Of a stretch of DNA of 64,000 bases, positions 52,719 through 62,253 are shown in pieces. The notes beneath the pieces were generated by a model. That model worked only from the letters and a program-made list of their open reading frames with translations, ran no database searches and was not told the origin of the DNA. A program made the position numbers and the translations under genes. Within the stretch, counting starts at the first letter, position 1. Each line of letters opens with the position of its first letter. The stretch spans positions 1 through 64,000 of the forward strand of contig JBLHPD010000002.1 of NCBI GenBank assembly GCA_047624165.1, in the 5' to 3' direction. The stretch is from Clostridium_AD sp047624165. Its GTDB lineage: Bacteria > Bacillota > Clostridia > Clostridiales > Clostridiaceae.

Positions 52719-53519
52719 TTACATTATGCTTTTATTAATGTGCACATCCATTTGAGGATATGGTATTGATATGTTTTTCTCATCAAAACCTTTTTTAACC
52801 ATTTCAATGATATCATAATATACTGTCCAATAATCTATTGCATTAACCCATACTTTAACTGTATATACTACAGCACTGTCTCCATGTTCTGACATTCTTA
52901 TAAATGGTTCAGGCTCTCCTAATATTTTAGGATGGTTATCAACAATTTCTTTTAAAGCCTGTATAACCGTAACATTGTCAGCATCATATCCAACACTAAA
53001 AGCAAAGTCTACTCTACGAGTGTCATTTACTGAATAGTTAACTATAGTAGCATTTGAAAGGCTTCCATTTGGTATATAAATAACCTTATTATCAGGGGTA
53101 ATTAATTCTGTATTAAGAATTTGCATATGCTTAACAGTTCCTTGGTATCCATTAGCCTCTATATAATCTCCAGCTTTGAATGGTTTTAGAAACAATAGAA
53201 GTATTCCACCTGCAAAATTTGATAATGAACCTTGAAGAGCTAATCCAAGCGCAAACCCTAATGCTGCTAGTGCCGCAACAATAGAACTAGTATCAATTCC
53301 TAAAATATTAATAATAGATATAACTAAAAATCCTTTTAATATTATATTTACTGAAGATAAAATAAATGGTTTTAAACTAATATCAATGGAGGATTTCTTC
53401 ATGTAGCTACTTAATTGACCAATTATCCACTTAATAACCATTAGTCCAATTATAAGTGTTACTATAGCAAATGCTATGCTTTTAATAACAGGGATACCCA
53501 AATTTATTATATTATCCAT
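52719..53519 (-). CDS. mscS: Small-conductance mechanosensitive ion channel, MscS family
   Basis: A 266-residue channel with three N-terminal helices. The pore-lining helix contains ALAALGFALGLALQGSLSNFAG (in two parts, about 83-104), followed by the beta domain (FKAGDYIEANGYQGTVKHMQ) and the C-terminal alpha/beta domain ending IPYPQMDVH. It opens under membrane tension and releases solutes in hypo-osmotic shock. An AGGAGT-type RBS precedes the ATG at 53519. Transcribed alone. Confidence 0.93.
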   Translation of the reverse strand: MDNIINLGIPVIKSIAFAIVTLIIGLMVIKWIIGQLSSYMKKSSIDISLKPFILSSVNIILKGFLVISIINILGIDTSSIVAALAALGFALGLALQGSLSNFAGGILLLFLKPFKAGDYIEANGYQGTVKHMQILNTELITPDNKVIYIPNGSLSNATIVNYSVNDTRRVDFAFSVGYDADNVTVIQALKEIVDNHPKILGEPEPFIRMSEHGDSAVVYTVKVWVNAIDYWTVYYDIIEMVKKGFDEKNISIPYPQMDVHINKSIM

Positions 53520-53689
53520 ACAACTACTCCTTTCGCTTATAGTACGTAAATTTATAGATTTTCGACATATTATATCACGAACAGATATTTACTGCAATTA
53601 TGAGCAACAATTGATAGTAATACAATAGTAAAATGTGTAGTACAATAAGATTGTATAAGGTTAGAATATAATGACTTAAAAAATAAAAC

Positions 53690-53790
53690 ATAAGATGTGT
53701 GCGATTGTGGGCGTATTCATTAGCTTTTGTTTTAATCTTAGATGAGCTTGCTAAATATGAAGAAGCGCCTTTAATAAAATCAATGAAATC
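53690..53790 (+). pseudogene. Possible N-terminal relic of a GNAT acetyltransferase
   Basis: Open frame reading AFVLILDELAKYEEAPLIKS. LxxELAxYEKAP is the usual start of polyamine-type GNAT proteins. No start codon, no RBS, and the frame does not continue as a GNAT domain. Weak support. Confidence 0.3.
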
Positions 53791-53792
53791 AC

Positions 53793-53801
53793 GGGGGGGG
53801 G
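53793..53801 (+). repeat. G9 homopolymer next to a start codon
   Basis: Nine consecutive G lie seven bases before ATG 53809, at the position of the ribosome binding site. Such a tract is very unusual in this AT-rich DNA. Confidence 0.7.
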
Positions 53802-53808
53802 AAGTTAC

Positions 53809-54444
53809 ATGTATTTTAATGAATATATATTACCACTTTGGTATTTTTTAATTCCAATAATATTTTTACTTGGTAGTATTTATTATTTCTCTTATAGGGT
53901 ACTCGCTGTAAGAAAATTTGAAGTAAAAAAAAGAATAGAAAAAAGAAATCTCAAACATGTATTTGTATTTATTCCAGCATTAATACTCATAATTATGTCA
54001 TTAAGATCTAGCAATAATCTTAATATTTTTTTCGGAATAATATCAGTAGGACAAGTGCTTTGCGTATACGATTATAATTTTATTCTAGATGAGGGCTTAT
54101 TAATAAAAGGAAGATTTATTTCGTGGAGTAAAATTAGTAACCTGGATTATAAAGAAGATAAAGCAGTGGAACTTAGTTATTATAAAAATAACCAACATAG
54201 TAAAATATCTAAAATGACTTTTAATATAGGAGATGATGCAACATTAGTGTTAGAAAATACGTTAAAGCTTAAGCGAGATATTATAAATATAGGGAATTGG
54301 GAAAGTGAAGATATTATAAATTCCCTTAATAGATTAAAAATAGTATTAGCTATAGCATTAATTTTTGTAACAATAATTTTTACATATGGTGGTTATAATT
54401 TATTGCAATCTAAATACTTAGAAGTTGTTTTAGAGGTTATTTAG
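53809..54444 (+). CDS. Unknown membrane protein (DUF5673-like)
   Basis: A 211-residue protein. Helices lie at about 8-28, 49-64, 68-85 and 177-197, and the soluble stretch between 90 and 170 contains LDEGLLIKGRFISWSKISNL, as in PH-like membrane proteins that assign an extended domain to the cytoplasm. I am not sure of the family. The RBS is formed by the G9 tract (GGGGGGGGGAAG), so its strength may vary with tract length. A terminator lies about 115 bases beyond its end. Confidence 0.7.
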   Translation: MYFNEYILPLWYFLIPIIFLLGSIYYFSYRVLAVRKFEVKKRIEKRNLKHVFVFIPALILIIMSLRSSNNLNIFFGIISVGQVLCVYDYNFILDEGLLIKGRFISWSKISNLDYKEDKAVELSYYKNNQHSKISKMTFNIGDDATLVLENTLKLKRDIINIGNWESEDIINSLNRLKIVLAIALIFVTIIFTYGGYNLLQSKYLEVVLEVI

Positions 54445-54558
54445 TAAATTATACACTAAAGGTGGATTCTGAAAGCAATGATAACATGTATACATTAGTT
54501 AAAATACAACATCCTTCCCTCATTAACGATAGCTCAAGGATAAATGATATATTAAATG

Positions 54559-54598
54559 AGTAGCTAGTAAAACCAATTAGTTTTACTAGCTACTTTTT
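54559..54598. terminator. Terminator
   Basis: Perfect stem AGTAGCTAGTAAAA / TTTTACTAGCTACT with loop CCAATTAG, then TTTTT. Confidence 0.9.
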
Positions 54599-54767
54599 CG
54601 TATAAAATAAACTAAAGTCAGGTGATAATAATGATTTTAAAAATAGATTTTGAAAGTGAAATAACAAAATGATTCATGTACGTTAGTCAAATAGCCAAAG
54701 TAGTTAAATGTATGTTTTTCTTACATTAAAGTAAGAAAAATTTACTTGTTTGTATAAAATGTAAATG

Positions 54768-54796
54768 TTTACTTTATAATATAATTATAAAGTAAA
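54768..54796. promoter_or_regulatory. Perfect 13-3-13 palindrome upstream of the ABC importer operon
   Basis: TTTACTTTATAAT-ATA-ATTATAAAGTAAA ends 34 bases before the start codon of the binding-protein gene. TATAAT within the left arm could be the -10 element. TGTAAATGTTTACT at about 54760-54773 resembles a catabolite-response element with two mismatches. The palindrome is a likely operator. Confidence 0.55.
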
Positions 54797-54830
54797 TAGT
54801 ACATTTTAAATTAAATGGGGGTAGTTATTT

Positions 54831-55862
54831 ATGAAAAAGAAAAAATTATTAGCATTAACATTAACTAGTTTAATGGTTGCAGGAATGTTTATGGGATGTG
54901 GAAGTAAGAATGCTGCATCAGACGAAAATGAAGAGTTGAAATTGACAATTTATTCTGGACTTATGGAAGATCATATGGTTAAGACAGTGGAAGAATTTAC
55001 AAAAGAAACCGGTATTAAAGCAGAAGCTGTTAGAATGTCTTCAGGAGAAATATTAGGAAGACTTAGAGCAGAAAAAGAAAATCCAAAGGCTTCAGTTTGG
55101 TTTGGAGGTCCGGCAGATGCATTTGTTCAAGCTAAAGAAGATGGTCTTTTAGAAAACTATGTTTCAGATAGTGCAAAGGATATAGCAGATAAATATAAGG
55201 ACAAGGACGGAGCTTGGACTGGAATATATATTGGATACTTAGGTTTTGTATCAAATAAAAAGTTACTTGAAGAAAGAGGTGTAGAAGCACCAAAAAGCTG
55301 GGAAGATTTATTAAAACCAGAATTTAAAGGTCAAGTATCTATAGCGAATCCCGGTTCGTCAGGGACTGCTTATACGGTTTTATCAACGGTAGTACAACTA
55401 AAAGGTGAAGAAGAAGGCCTTAAATACATGAAAAATCTTAATACTAATATTAAATCTTATGAAAAATCAGGAACTGCACCAGCAAGACTTGCAGGACAAG
55501 GTGAAGTAATGGTAGGAATTTCATTCCTACATGATGGTATTAAGTACAGAGAAGAAGGTATGAAGGACTTAGTTTTAACAGCACCAAGTGAAGGAACAGG
55601 CTATGAAATAGGATCAGCAGCTGTTATTAAAAATGGACCAGACCAAAAGGCAGCAAAAATGTTTATTGATTTTTGTTTAAGTAAGAAGGGTCAAGAAATA
55701 GGCCAAACAGTAGGCTCATATCAATTCCTAACAAATAAAACGGCTAAAGCACCTGCACTATCAGATGAAATTAAGGATACAAAGCTTATAGAATACGATT
55801 TAGACTGGGCTGGAAAGAACAGAAGTATATTAGTAGAAAAATGGAATAAAGCTATAAAATAG
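54831..55862 (+). CDS. ABC transporter substrate-binding lipoprotein, Afu/Fut/PhnS type
   Basis: A 343-residue lipoprotein; the signal peptide ends in the lipobox MFMGC (Cys at about 23). The fold is the iron-family binding protein (LTIYSGLMEDHMVKTVEEFT, GGPADAFVQAKEDGLLENY, NPGSSGTAYTVLSTVVQLKG). Adjacent Tyr-Tyr, the ligand of classic Fe(III)-binding proteins, is absent, and SGTAPARLAGQGE fits an anion pocket better. Homologues bind iron, hexose phosphates (AfuA) or aminoethylphosphonate. A hexose phosphate or phosphonate is my preferred guess. GGGGG precedes the ATG. It leads an operon with permease and ATPase genes, followed by a two-component system. Confidence 0.88.
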   Translation: MKKKKLLALTLTSLMVAGMFMGCGSKNAASDENEELKLTIYSGLMEDHMVKTVEEFTKETGIKAEAVRMSSGEILGRLRAEKENPKASVWFGGPADAFVQAKEDGLLENYVSDSAKDIADKYKDKDGAWTGIYIGYLGFVSNKKLLEERGVEAPKSWEDLLKPEFKGQVSIANPGSSGTAYTVLSTVVQLKGEEEGLKYMKNLNTNIKSYEKSGTAPARLAGQGEVMVGISFLHDGIKYREEGMKDLVLTAPSEGTGYEIGSAAVIKNGPDQKAAKMFIDFCLSKKGQEIGQTVGSYQFLTNKTAKAPALSDEIKDTKLIEYDLDWAGKNRSILVEKWNKAIK

Positions 55863-55874
55863 AATTATAATTAT

Positions 55875-55911
55875 AATGGGAATAGAGTACGTATAAAACT
55901 CTATTCCCATT
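55875..55911 (+). other. Hairpin between binding-protein and permease genes
   Basis: Stem AATGGGAATAGAGT / ACTCTATTCCCATT with a nine-base loop and no T run. It probably protects the upstream message, giving more binding protein than permease. Confidence 0.7.
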
Positions 55912-55935
55912 GCAATATAGAGAGGTGATAAGCAA

Positions 55936-57633
55936 ATGGCAATTAGTAAACGCAGAATGAAGAATCAACAAAAGATTGATGATATGAAGAAAATATGGAA
56001 AGATCCAGTACTCGTAACCACAATAGTATTTTTAATAGTTACATTAGCTATATTTATCCTATATCCATTGTATTCTGTATTAAAGGTAAGTTTTATTAAT
56101 GAAGGAACTTTTTCTTTAAAAGCTTATTTTCAGATATTAAATGACATAGATTTTAGGCAAACATTAGGAAATACTTTATTACTTGGTGTTACTGTTGGAA
56201 CATTGTCAACAGTAATTGGATTTTTATTTGCATATGCAGATGCCTATATAAAGTCACATTTTAAGAAATTATTCAAGGTGGTTTCAATATTACCGATTAT
56301 ATCTCCACCATTTGTTTTGGCATTGTCAGCAATTATGTTATTTGGTCAGTTCGGAATAATAACAAGACAACTACTTCATATAAAAGATGCTAACATATAT
56401 GGCTTTAAGGGAATAGTTATGGTTCAAACAATGACATTCTTCCCTGTGGCATATTTATTATTAATAGGTCTTTTAAAGAAGATAGACCCAGCACTTGAGG
56501 AAGCTGCTAGAAGTATGGGAGCTTCAAGGTGGGTAACTTTTAAAACAGTAACATTACCATTATTGCTTCCAGGAATTGCAAACGCATTTTTAATAACATT
56601 TATAGAAGTTGTGGCAGACTTTTCAAATCCTATGGTAATAGGCGGAAACTTCTCAACCCTTGCCACAAAAATATATATGCAAGCCATAGGAAATTATGAT
56701 ATGGCAGGTGGAGCTGCTATAGCAGTTATATTATTATCCTTATCAATATTATTATTTGTTGCTGAAAAATTCTGGATAGAAAAGAAATCCTATGTAACAG
56801 TAACAGGCAAGGCATCAAGAGAAAGAGATGTTATAACTGAAAAGCATATAGTATGGCCAATAGATATAGCCTGCTTACTTATAACTATATTTGTAATCTC
56901 ATTCTATATATTAATACCAATAGGTGGAATATTTAAGGTTATGGGAATAGATTATACCTTAACTTTAGATCATTTTAAATATGTATTTGATGTAGGACTA
57001 GAGCCGTTAAAGGATACTACACTTTTATCAATTTACGCAACTCCCATAACTGGTATTTTAGGAATGATAATAGCATTTTTAATTGTAAGAAAGAGATTTA
57101 TAGGAAGAAGCTTTATAGAGTTTACTTCACTTTTAGCTATGGCAGTTCCAGGAACAGTTCTGGGCCTTGGATATATAAGTGCTTATAACACAAAGCCATT
57201 ACTACTTACAGGAACAGGACTTATTATAGTAATAGCATTTATTGTTAGAAGCTTACCAGTAGGAGTAAGATCAGGAGTAGCGGCACTTCAACAAATAGAT
57301 CCAGCTATAGAGGAAGCCGCACAGGATTTAGGAGCTAATTCTACAAAGGTATTTGTATCAGTAACATTACCCCTTATAAAGACAGCATTCTTTAGTGGGC
57401 TTGTTTACACATTTGTTAGAAGTATGACAGCTGTTAGTGCGGTAATATTCCTAATTACGCCAAAGTATAAGCTTTTAACAGCATCTATATTATCGCAGGT
57501 TGATAATGGAAGATTTGGTGTAGCATCGGCTTATTCAACAATACTAATTTTAATAGTTTATATAGCCATAGCTATAATGTATTTTGCATTAAATAAAATA
57601 GGTGTAAGCAAGAAGGATGACAATATACTATAA
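55936..57633 (+). CDS. ABC transporter permease, two permease domains fused
   Basis: A 565-residue protein with about twelve helices, in two homologous halves (about 20-285 and 300-560). Each half has an EAA loop that contacts the ATPase: EEAARSMGASRWVTFKTVTL (about 189-208) and EEAAQDLGANSTKVFVSVTL (about 456-475). This duplicated form is typical of FbpB/AfuB/PhnU-like importers. AGAGGTGA precedes the ATG. The partner genes lie on both sides. Confidence 0.93.
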   Translation: MAISKRRMKNQQKIDDMKKIWKDPVLVTTIVFLIVTLAIFILYPLYSVLKVSFINEGTFSLKAYFQILNDIDFRQTLGNTLLLGVTVGTLSTVIGFLFAYADAYIKSHFKKLFKVVSILPIISPPFVLALSAIMLFGQFGIITRQLLHIKDANIYGFKGIVMVQTMTFFPVAYLLLIGLLKKIDPALEEAARSMGASRWVTFKTVTLPLLLPGIANAFLITFIEVVADFSNPMVIGGNFSTLATKIYMQAIGNYDMAGGAAIAVILLSLSILLFVAEKFWIEKKSYVTVTGKASRERDVITEKHIVWPIDIACLLITIFVISFYILIPIGGIFKVMGIDYTLTLDHFKYVFDVGLEPLKDTTLLSIYATPITGILGMIIAFLIVRKRFIGRSFIEFTSLLAMAVPGTVLGLGYISAYNTKPLLLTGTGLIIVIAFIVRSLPVGVRSGVAALQQIDPAIEEAAQDLGANSTKVFVSVTLPLIKTAFFSGLVYTFVRSMTAVSAVIFLITPKYKLLTASILSQVDNGRFGVASAYSTILILIVYIAIAIMYFALNKIGVSKKDDNIL

Positions 57634-57647
57634 TAGGAGTGATGAAA

Positions 57648-58721
57648 ATGCTAAGAAGTAAAGGCGTTAATATAAAAAACTTAACAAAGGTATACCAAAC
57701 ACATAATGGTAAGTCGCAATTTAAAGCAGTAGATAATATATCAATTGATATAAAAGCTGGAGAATTTGTTACTCTTTTGGGACCTTCTGGCTGTGGAAAG
57801 ACAACTACATTAAGAATGATTGCAGGTTTTGAAATACCATCAGAGGGTGATATATACTTAGGTGGGGATAAGGTTAATGATTTAACACCAGATAAGAGAG
57901 ATACATCTATGGTTTTCCAAAGTTACGCTTTATTCCCCCATTTGACTATATATAATAATATATCTTACGGATTAAAACTTAAGAAAATCACAAAAGCAGA
58001 ACTGGATGAAAAGGTGGAAAATATAATAGATCTTGTAGGACTAAAAGGCATGGAAGTAAGATATCCCAATCAACTCTCAGGAGGCCAACAACAAAGAGTT
58101 GCTCTAGCAAGAGCATTAGTAATGGAGCCAGGAGTATTATTATTTGATGAACCATTATCAAATCTAGATGCAAAGCTTAGAGTATATATGAGAGCTGAAA
58201 TAAGAAAGATTCAAAGAAAAGTAGGTATAACAGCAGTTTATGTAACGCATGACCAATCAGAAGCAATGAGCCTTTCTGATAGAATTATAATAATGAATAA
58301 AGGAATAGTAGAACAGGTTGGTACTCCAAAGGAAATATACTATACCCCAGCAACAGAATTTGTTGCTGATTTTATAGGAGCAGCAAACTTTTTAGCAGGA
58401 GAGATAATGAAAATAGAGAATAAAATAGCAACTGTTTTAGTAAATGGAAGTACTTTAGAGTTACCTTACATGGGAACAAAGAAGGTTAAAGATGTTTGCA
58501 AAATAGTATTAAGACCAGAGGCAATAGAAATGGGAGAAAAGGGACAGTTAAAGGGTGAAATTATTAGTTCAACCTTTATGGGTGCATATCAAGATTACGC
58601 TATAAAAGTAGGAGATCACGAAATAAAATGTGAGGACTTTAATCCACAGGTTAAAACTGTGTATAATGAAGGCGACACTATATTCATTAATTTCAAAAAA
58701 GAAAATGCGCATATAATATAA
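57648..58721 (+). CDS. ABC transporter ATP-binding protein
   Basis: A 357-residue ATPase: Walker A GPSGCGKTTTLRMIAG (about 44-59), signature LSGGQQQRVALARAL, Walker B LLFDEPLSNLD and the C-terminal TOBE regulatory domain (about 275-357), as in FbpC/PotA/MalK. AGGAG lies eight bases before ATG 57648; GTG 57639 and ATG 57642 overlap it. It energises the permease encoded upstream. Confidence 0.94.
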   Translation: MLRSKGVNIKNLTKVYQTHNGKSQFKAVDNISIDIKAGEFVTLLGPSGCGKTTTLRMIAGFEIPSEGDIYLGGDKVNDLTPDKRDTSMVFQSYALFPHLTIYNNISYGLKLKKITKAELDEKVENIIDLVGLKGMEVRYPNQLSGGQQQRVALARALVMEPGVLLFDEPLSNLDAKLRVYMRAEIRKIQRKVGITAVYVTHDQSEAMSLSDRIIIMNKGIVEQVGTPKEIYYTPATEFVADFIGAANFLAGEIMKIENKIATVLVNGSTLELPYMGTKKVKDVCKIVLRPEAIEMGEKGQLKGEIISSTFMGAYQDYAIKVGDHEIKCEDFNPQVKTVYNEGDTIFINFKKENAHII

Positions 58722-58757
58722 CAGAAAATTAAGGGAGAGTGTAATGCCTTTACATGA

Positions 58758-59060
58758 AATAGTATAAAGGGATTAACTACAGCAGCATCTATATGGGTAG
58801 TAGGCTGTGTGGGCCTTGCTATAGGACTTGGGTACTATGCTATAAGTGTGCTAGGATGTATATCTATAGTACTTGTAACTTTAAAAAGATTTCAAAAGAA
58901 ATTTATTTCTAATAGCGGGAATATTAAGATATGTATTCAATACACAAATAAAGGTGAAGTGATGAAGTTTATTGCCCCAAAATCATTAGAGATAAATGAA
59001 CTGTTAATTCACTGGTCAATAAATGAAAGTATAGTTAAGATACATGAAATTAAGGAGTGA
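58758..59060 (+). pseudogene. C-terminal relic of an MgtC/SapB family protein
   Basis: The frame opens after a TGA at 58755 and reads KGLTTAASIWVVGCVGLAIG, then LGYYAISVLGCISIVLVTL, the well-known end of MgtC membrane domains, plus a C-terminal ACT-like tail. The N-terminal half (including the first membrane helices) is missing and no RBS or start precedes it. MgtC proteins aid survival at low Mg2+. Confidence 0.75.
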
Positions 59061-59227
59061 GGCTGTGAGGCTTTACTCTTTATTTAGTTTAGGCACATCC
59101 CAATAAATAATAAGTAAAATAGGCTAAAATACTGACTTGTTATTTATTTGAATGTGTTTTATTATATAAACATAGAAAAACAACTAATAATAGTAATGAA
59201 AAAAACGTTTCTTAAGGGGATGTTGTA

Positions 59228-60949
59228 GTGAATTTTAGAAAAAATAGTTTTAAGAAAAAACTATTTAAGGCCTTTTTAATGGTAGGAATTATACCACTTA
59301 TTATTTTATGTGTATATGAATTTACTTTTATAATAAAAAATACAGAGGAAAACATAGAAAACTATACAAAAAGCAATATAGAAATTGCATCAGAGCTCAT
59401 AGACAGTAATGTAGATACCTATACAAAAATGGTGAGCTTCATAGCAGATAATGAAGAGGTTCAGGATATTTTAGAGAAAGATAGACTTAGCTCTGGCAAA
59501 AGATTTGAAGATACACAAAAACTATACAAAACAACTAGGGCACTAATGGCAACACAAGCTAAGGATATACCTCTTCATATAGTAAACATAGATAAAAAAA
59601 GTAGATTTTCTACAACAGATTACTATTCGCCTATTTATTTAGATGATAGGGGGAATTTTTTTGAAAAACTGTCTAGAAATGAGGGATTAGTTGTGACTAA
59701 AATTCATAGAAGGGTAGAAGGCAGCGAGTCTAAGGATACAGTACTTGCTATAGGAAAAGTAATAGTCGCTAAAAATTCAAAATCAATTATAGGTTATATT
59801 ATTGCGGATGTATATGATAGCTATTTTGATAATATATTTTCTAACATATCTATTACAGAGGGAACAAATATAATTCTAATGGACTCAAATGGATACATAA
59901 TAACAGATAAAACAAATAAGAATCAGACGGGCTTCCGCTTTGATACTAAATATTTAAATGATTTAGAAGCTGAAAAGGGAAGTTTTAATTTAAAGCTACA
60001 AAACAAAGCCTATAAAGGTTATTTTACTACTACTAAAACTACTAAAATTAAAGTTTTGCAAATTATCCCCAGGAAATATTTTTTCTATGAAGCTTTAAAT
60101 AATATGAAATTTTTAATATTAATAGGGGTATTTGTTATTTTGATAGCTATGGTATCCTGTTTAGAATTATCGAAAAGAATTTCTAAACCTATACTAGATA
60201 TGACATTAGTTATGAAAAAGGTAGAGGGTGGAGATAGAAGTGTACATGTAAACGAAGATAGGGAAGATGAAATAGGAGAACTCGCAAGAGGCTTTAATGA
60301 TATGCTTAAGGAAATAAATAGGTTGATAGATGAGGATTACAAAAAGGAGATTCTAATACATCAATCAGAATTTAAAGCGTTAAAAGCCCAAGTAAATCCA
60401 CATTTTTTATACAATGTCTTAGGAACAATAAATTGGATGGCAATGCTTGGAGAAATGGACTCAGTTATAGAAACCACAGGAGCATTAGCAAAATTCTTTA
60501 GATATAATGTAAATAGTACTGAGGATACAGTTCATGTAAGACAGGAAATGGAACAAATAAATAATTATTTGACTATTCAAAAGCAAAGATACAAGGATAG
60601 ATTCACTATAGATATAATTGTGCAAGAAGAAATACTAGACCTTAAAATACTTAAACTAATGCTGCAACCACTGGTGGAAAATGCTATAGTACATGGATTA
60701 GAACCCAAAAGGGGAAGTGGAAGATTATGCATAGAAGGGTATGCAGAGCTGGGGTTAATATGTTTTAAAGTTATTGATGATGGCGTAGGAGTTGGGAATA
60801 GTAAAATAAAGGGCGAAGGTGTAGGAATAGAAAATGTAGACAAAAGAATAAAGCTATATTATGGCAGTGAATATGGGATTAACCAAACCCAGGAAAATGG
60901 ACAAACTGTATTTTCTATAAAAATCCCTAAAAAGGAGTTGCAACAATAA
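59228..60949 (+). CDS. Sensor histidine kinase, YesM/LytS-like
   Basis: A 573-residue kinase. Helix at about 10-33, dCache-like sensor (about 40-275), helix at about 290-310, HAMP (about 311-365). The HisKA_5-type box ALKAQVNPHFLYNVLGTINW carries the phosphorylated His at about 392. N box LQPLVENAIVHGLEPKRGSG and G box DDGVGVGNSKIKGEGVGIEN follow. The start is GTG at 59228 with AAGGGGA upstream. The stop overlaps the response regulator start (TAATG). Its position suggests control of the ABC importer. Confidence 0.93.
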   Translation: MNFRKNSFKKKLFKAFLMVGIIPLIILCVYEFTFIIKNTEENIENYTKSNIEIASELIDSNVDTYTKMVSFIADNEEVQDILEKDRLSSGKRFEDTQKLYKTTRALMATQAKDIPLHIVNIDKKSRFSTTDYYSPIYLDDRGNFFEKLSRNEGLVVTKIHRRVEGSESKDTVLAIGKVIVAKNSKSIIGYIIADVYDSYFDNIFSNISITEGTNIILMDSNGYIITDKTNKNQTGFRFDTKYLNDLEAEKGSFNLKLQNKAYKGYFTTTKTTKIKVLQIIPRKYFFYEALNNMKFLILIGVFVILIAMVSCLELSKRISKPILDMTLVMKKVEGGDRSVHVNEDREDEIGELARGFNDMLKEINRLIDEDYKKEILIHQSEFKALKAQVNPHFLYNVLGTINWMAMLGEMDSVIETTGALAKFFRYNVNSTEDTVHVRQEMEQINNYLTIQKQRYKDRFTIDIIVQEEILDLKILKLMLQPLVENAIVHGLEPKRGSGRLCIEGYAELGLICFKVIDDGVGVGNSKIKGEGVGIENVDKRIKLYYGSEYGINQTQENGQTVFSIKIPKKELQQ

Positions 60950-62058
60950 TGCTAAAGGTTTTAATAGTAGATGATGAATTTTATTCAAGGGAAGGGCTTA
61001 AAAATGTAATTTCTTGGGGAGATTTTGGATGCGAAGTTTGTGGGGAGGCTGAGGATGCGGAGGTAGCTATAGAACTAGCAAGAAGGTTTAAGCCAGACCT
61101 TATAATAACTGATATAAATATGCCAACTATGAATGGAATAGATATGGCAAAGGTTATATTGAAGGAGCTTGTCAGTACAAAGTTTATAATAATAACAGGA
61201 TATGATGACTTTCAATATGCAAGAGGAGCTATAAAAATAAATGCTGTTGATTTTATACTTAAGCCTATAGAAATAGAAGAGTTTTTAGAAGCTTTAAAAA
61301 AAGCAGTTAACATTATAAATAATGATAAGATAAGCAAACGTTTGTATTATGAAAATCAACTTCATGAGGATTCTTTTTATAAAGGCGGAGGGAAGCTTAA
61401 TAAGGAAAAGAAAAATACAGCTTTAATTCTAGATTACGCTATAGTAAATGAAAATATTAAAGAAATTACAAAGAGCATAATTTATAATAACAGAAAAGCA
61501 GTAGAAAAAAGTTTGGATGAATTATATAAATATATTAGAAAAGGTAAATTTGATAAAAATATTATCCTTAAGATAAATTTCGAATTAATATTTAAAATTA
61601 AAAATGAGCTAACTAGTTTATCCATTCCAATAACGGAACTTGAAAAATTAGAGCTAAAGGGAGACTACAATAATATACAAGAAATAGAAACCGTTATGTA
61701 TGGATTTTTGATGGCTTCTATAGATTTAGTTAGAGAATATTATGGCAAACTAGAGGATAATAGCTTAGGGAAGGCAATAAAATATATAAACGAAAATTTT
61801 AATAATAATATTTCATTAAAAATTGTTGCGAATCAGGTCTATTTAAATGAAAGCTATTTAAGTAGAAGTTTAAAGTATAGATTAGGTATGGGATTTTCAG
61901 AATATATAAGGGGACTTAGGATGGAAAAAGCAATAGAGTTACTGAAAAAAGGACATTCAATTTCTAGAGTGGCCCAGGAAGTTGGGTATTCAGACTATAG
62001 GCAATTTTCAATAAATTTTAAAAAGCATACAGGATATAACCCTAGTTCCTATCGTTAA
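60949..62058 (+). CDS. AraC-type response regulator, YesN-like
   Basis: A 369-residue protein with receiver domain (LIVDDEFYSREGL, phospho-acceptor Asp in ITDINMP at about 55, Lys in ILKPI) and a C-terminal AraC/XylS double HTH (about 270-369; ISLKIVANQVYLNESYLSRS and VAQEVGYSDYRQFSINFKKH). It should act as the transcription activator paired with the overlapping kinase gene and probably binds upstream of the importer operon. Confidence 0.94.
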   Translation: MLKVLIVDDEFYSREGLKNVISWGDFGCEVCGEAEDAEVAIELARRFKPDLIITDINMPTMNGIDMAKVILKELVSTKFIIITGYDDFQYARGAIKINAVDFILKPIEIEEFLEALKKAVNIINNDKISKRLYYENQLHEDSFYKGGGKLNKEKKNTALILDYAIVNENIKEITKSIIYNNRKAVEKSLDELYKYIRKGKFDKNIILKINFELIFKIKNELTSLSIPITELEKLELKGDYNNIQEIETVMYGFLMASIDLVREYYGKLEDNSLGKAIKYINENFNNNISLKIVANQVYLNESYLSRSLKYRLGMGFSEYIRGLRMEKAIELLKKGHSISRVAQEVGYSDYRQFSINFKKHTGYNPSSYR

Positions 62059-62253
62059 TGGAGTAACCTCTCTAGCAAAAACAATTTAGATTAACCTATC
62101 TTTTTATTGCTCATGGATTAAATGTATCAAAACATATTAGTAGTTATACAGCAATAAAAAATGGAAACTAAACAAGAATTTATTGACGCAAAAGGAATAG
62201 TGTAGTAATGTTAGAATCAATTGGTTGTTACTAAAAATAAAAGGAAGATGATT
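62059..62253. other. Intergenic region upstream of the marR-lipoprotein operon
   Basis: No gene seen. TTGACG at about 62182 and TAGTAATG near 62204 could form a weak promoter for the marR gene. Confidence 0.3.

Noticed and set aside
54768..54796. Palindrome as a PerR or Fur box
   Set aside because: The half-sites resemble TTATAAT/ATTATAA, but the spacing is three bases rather than one, and there is no GATAATGATAATC-type Fur pattern.
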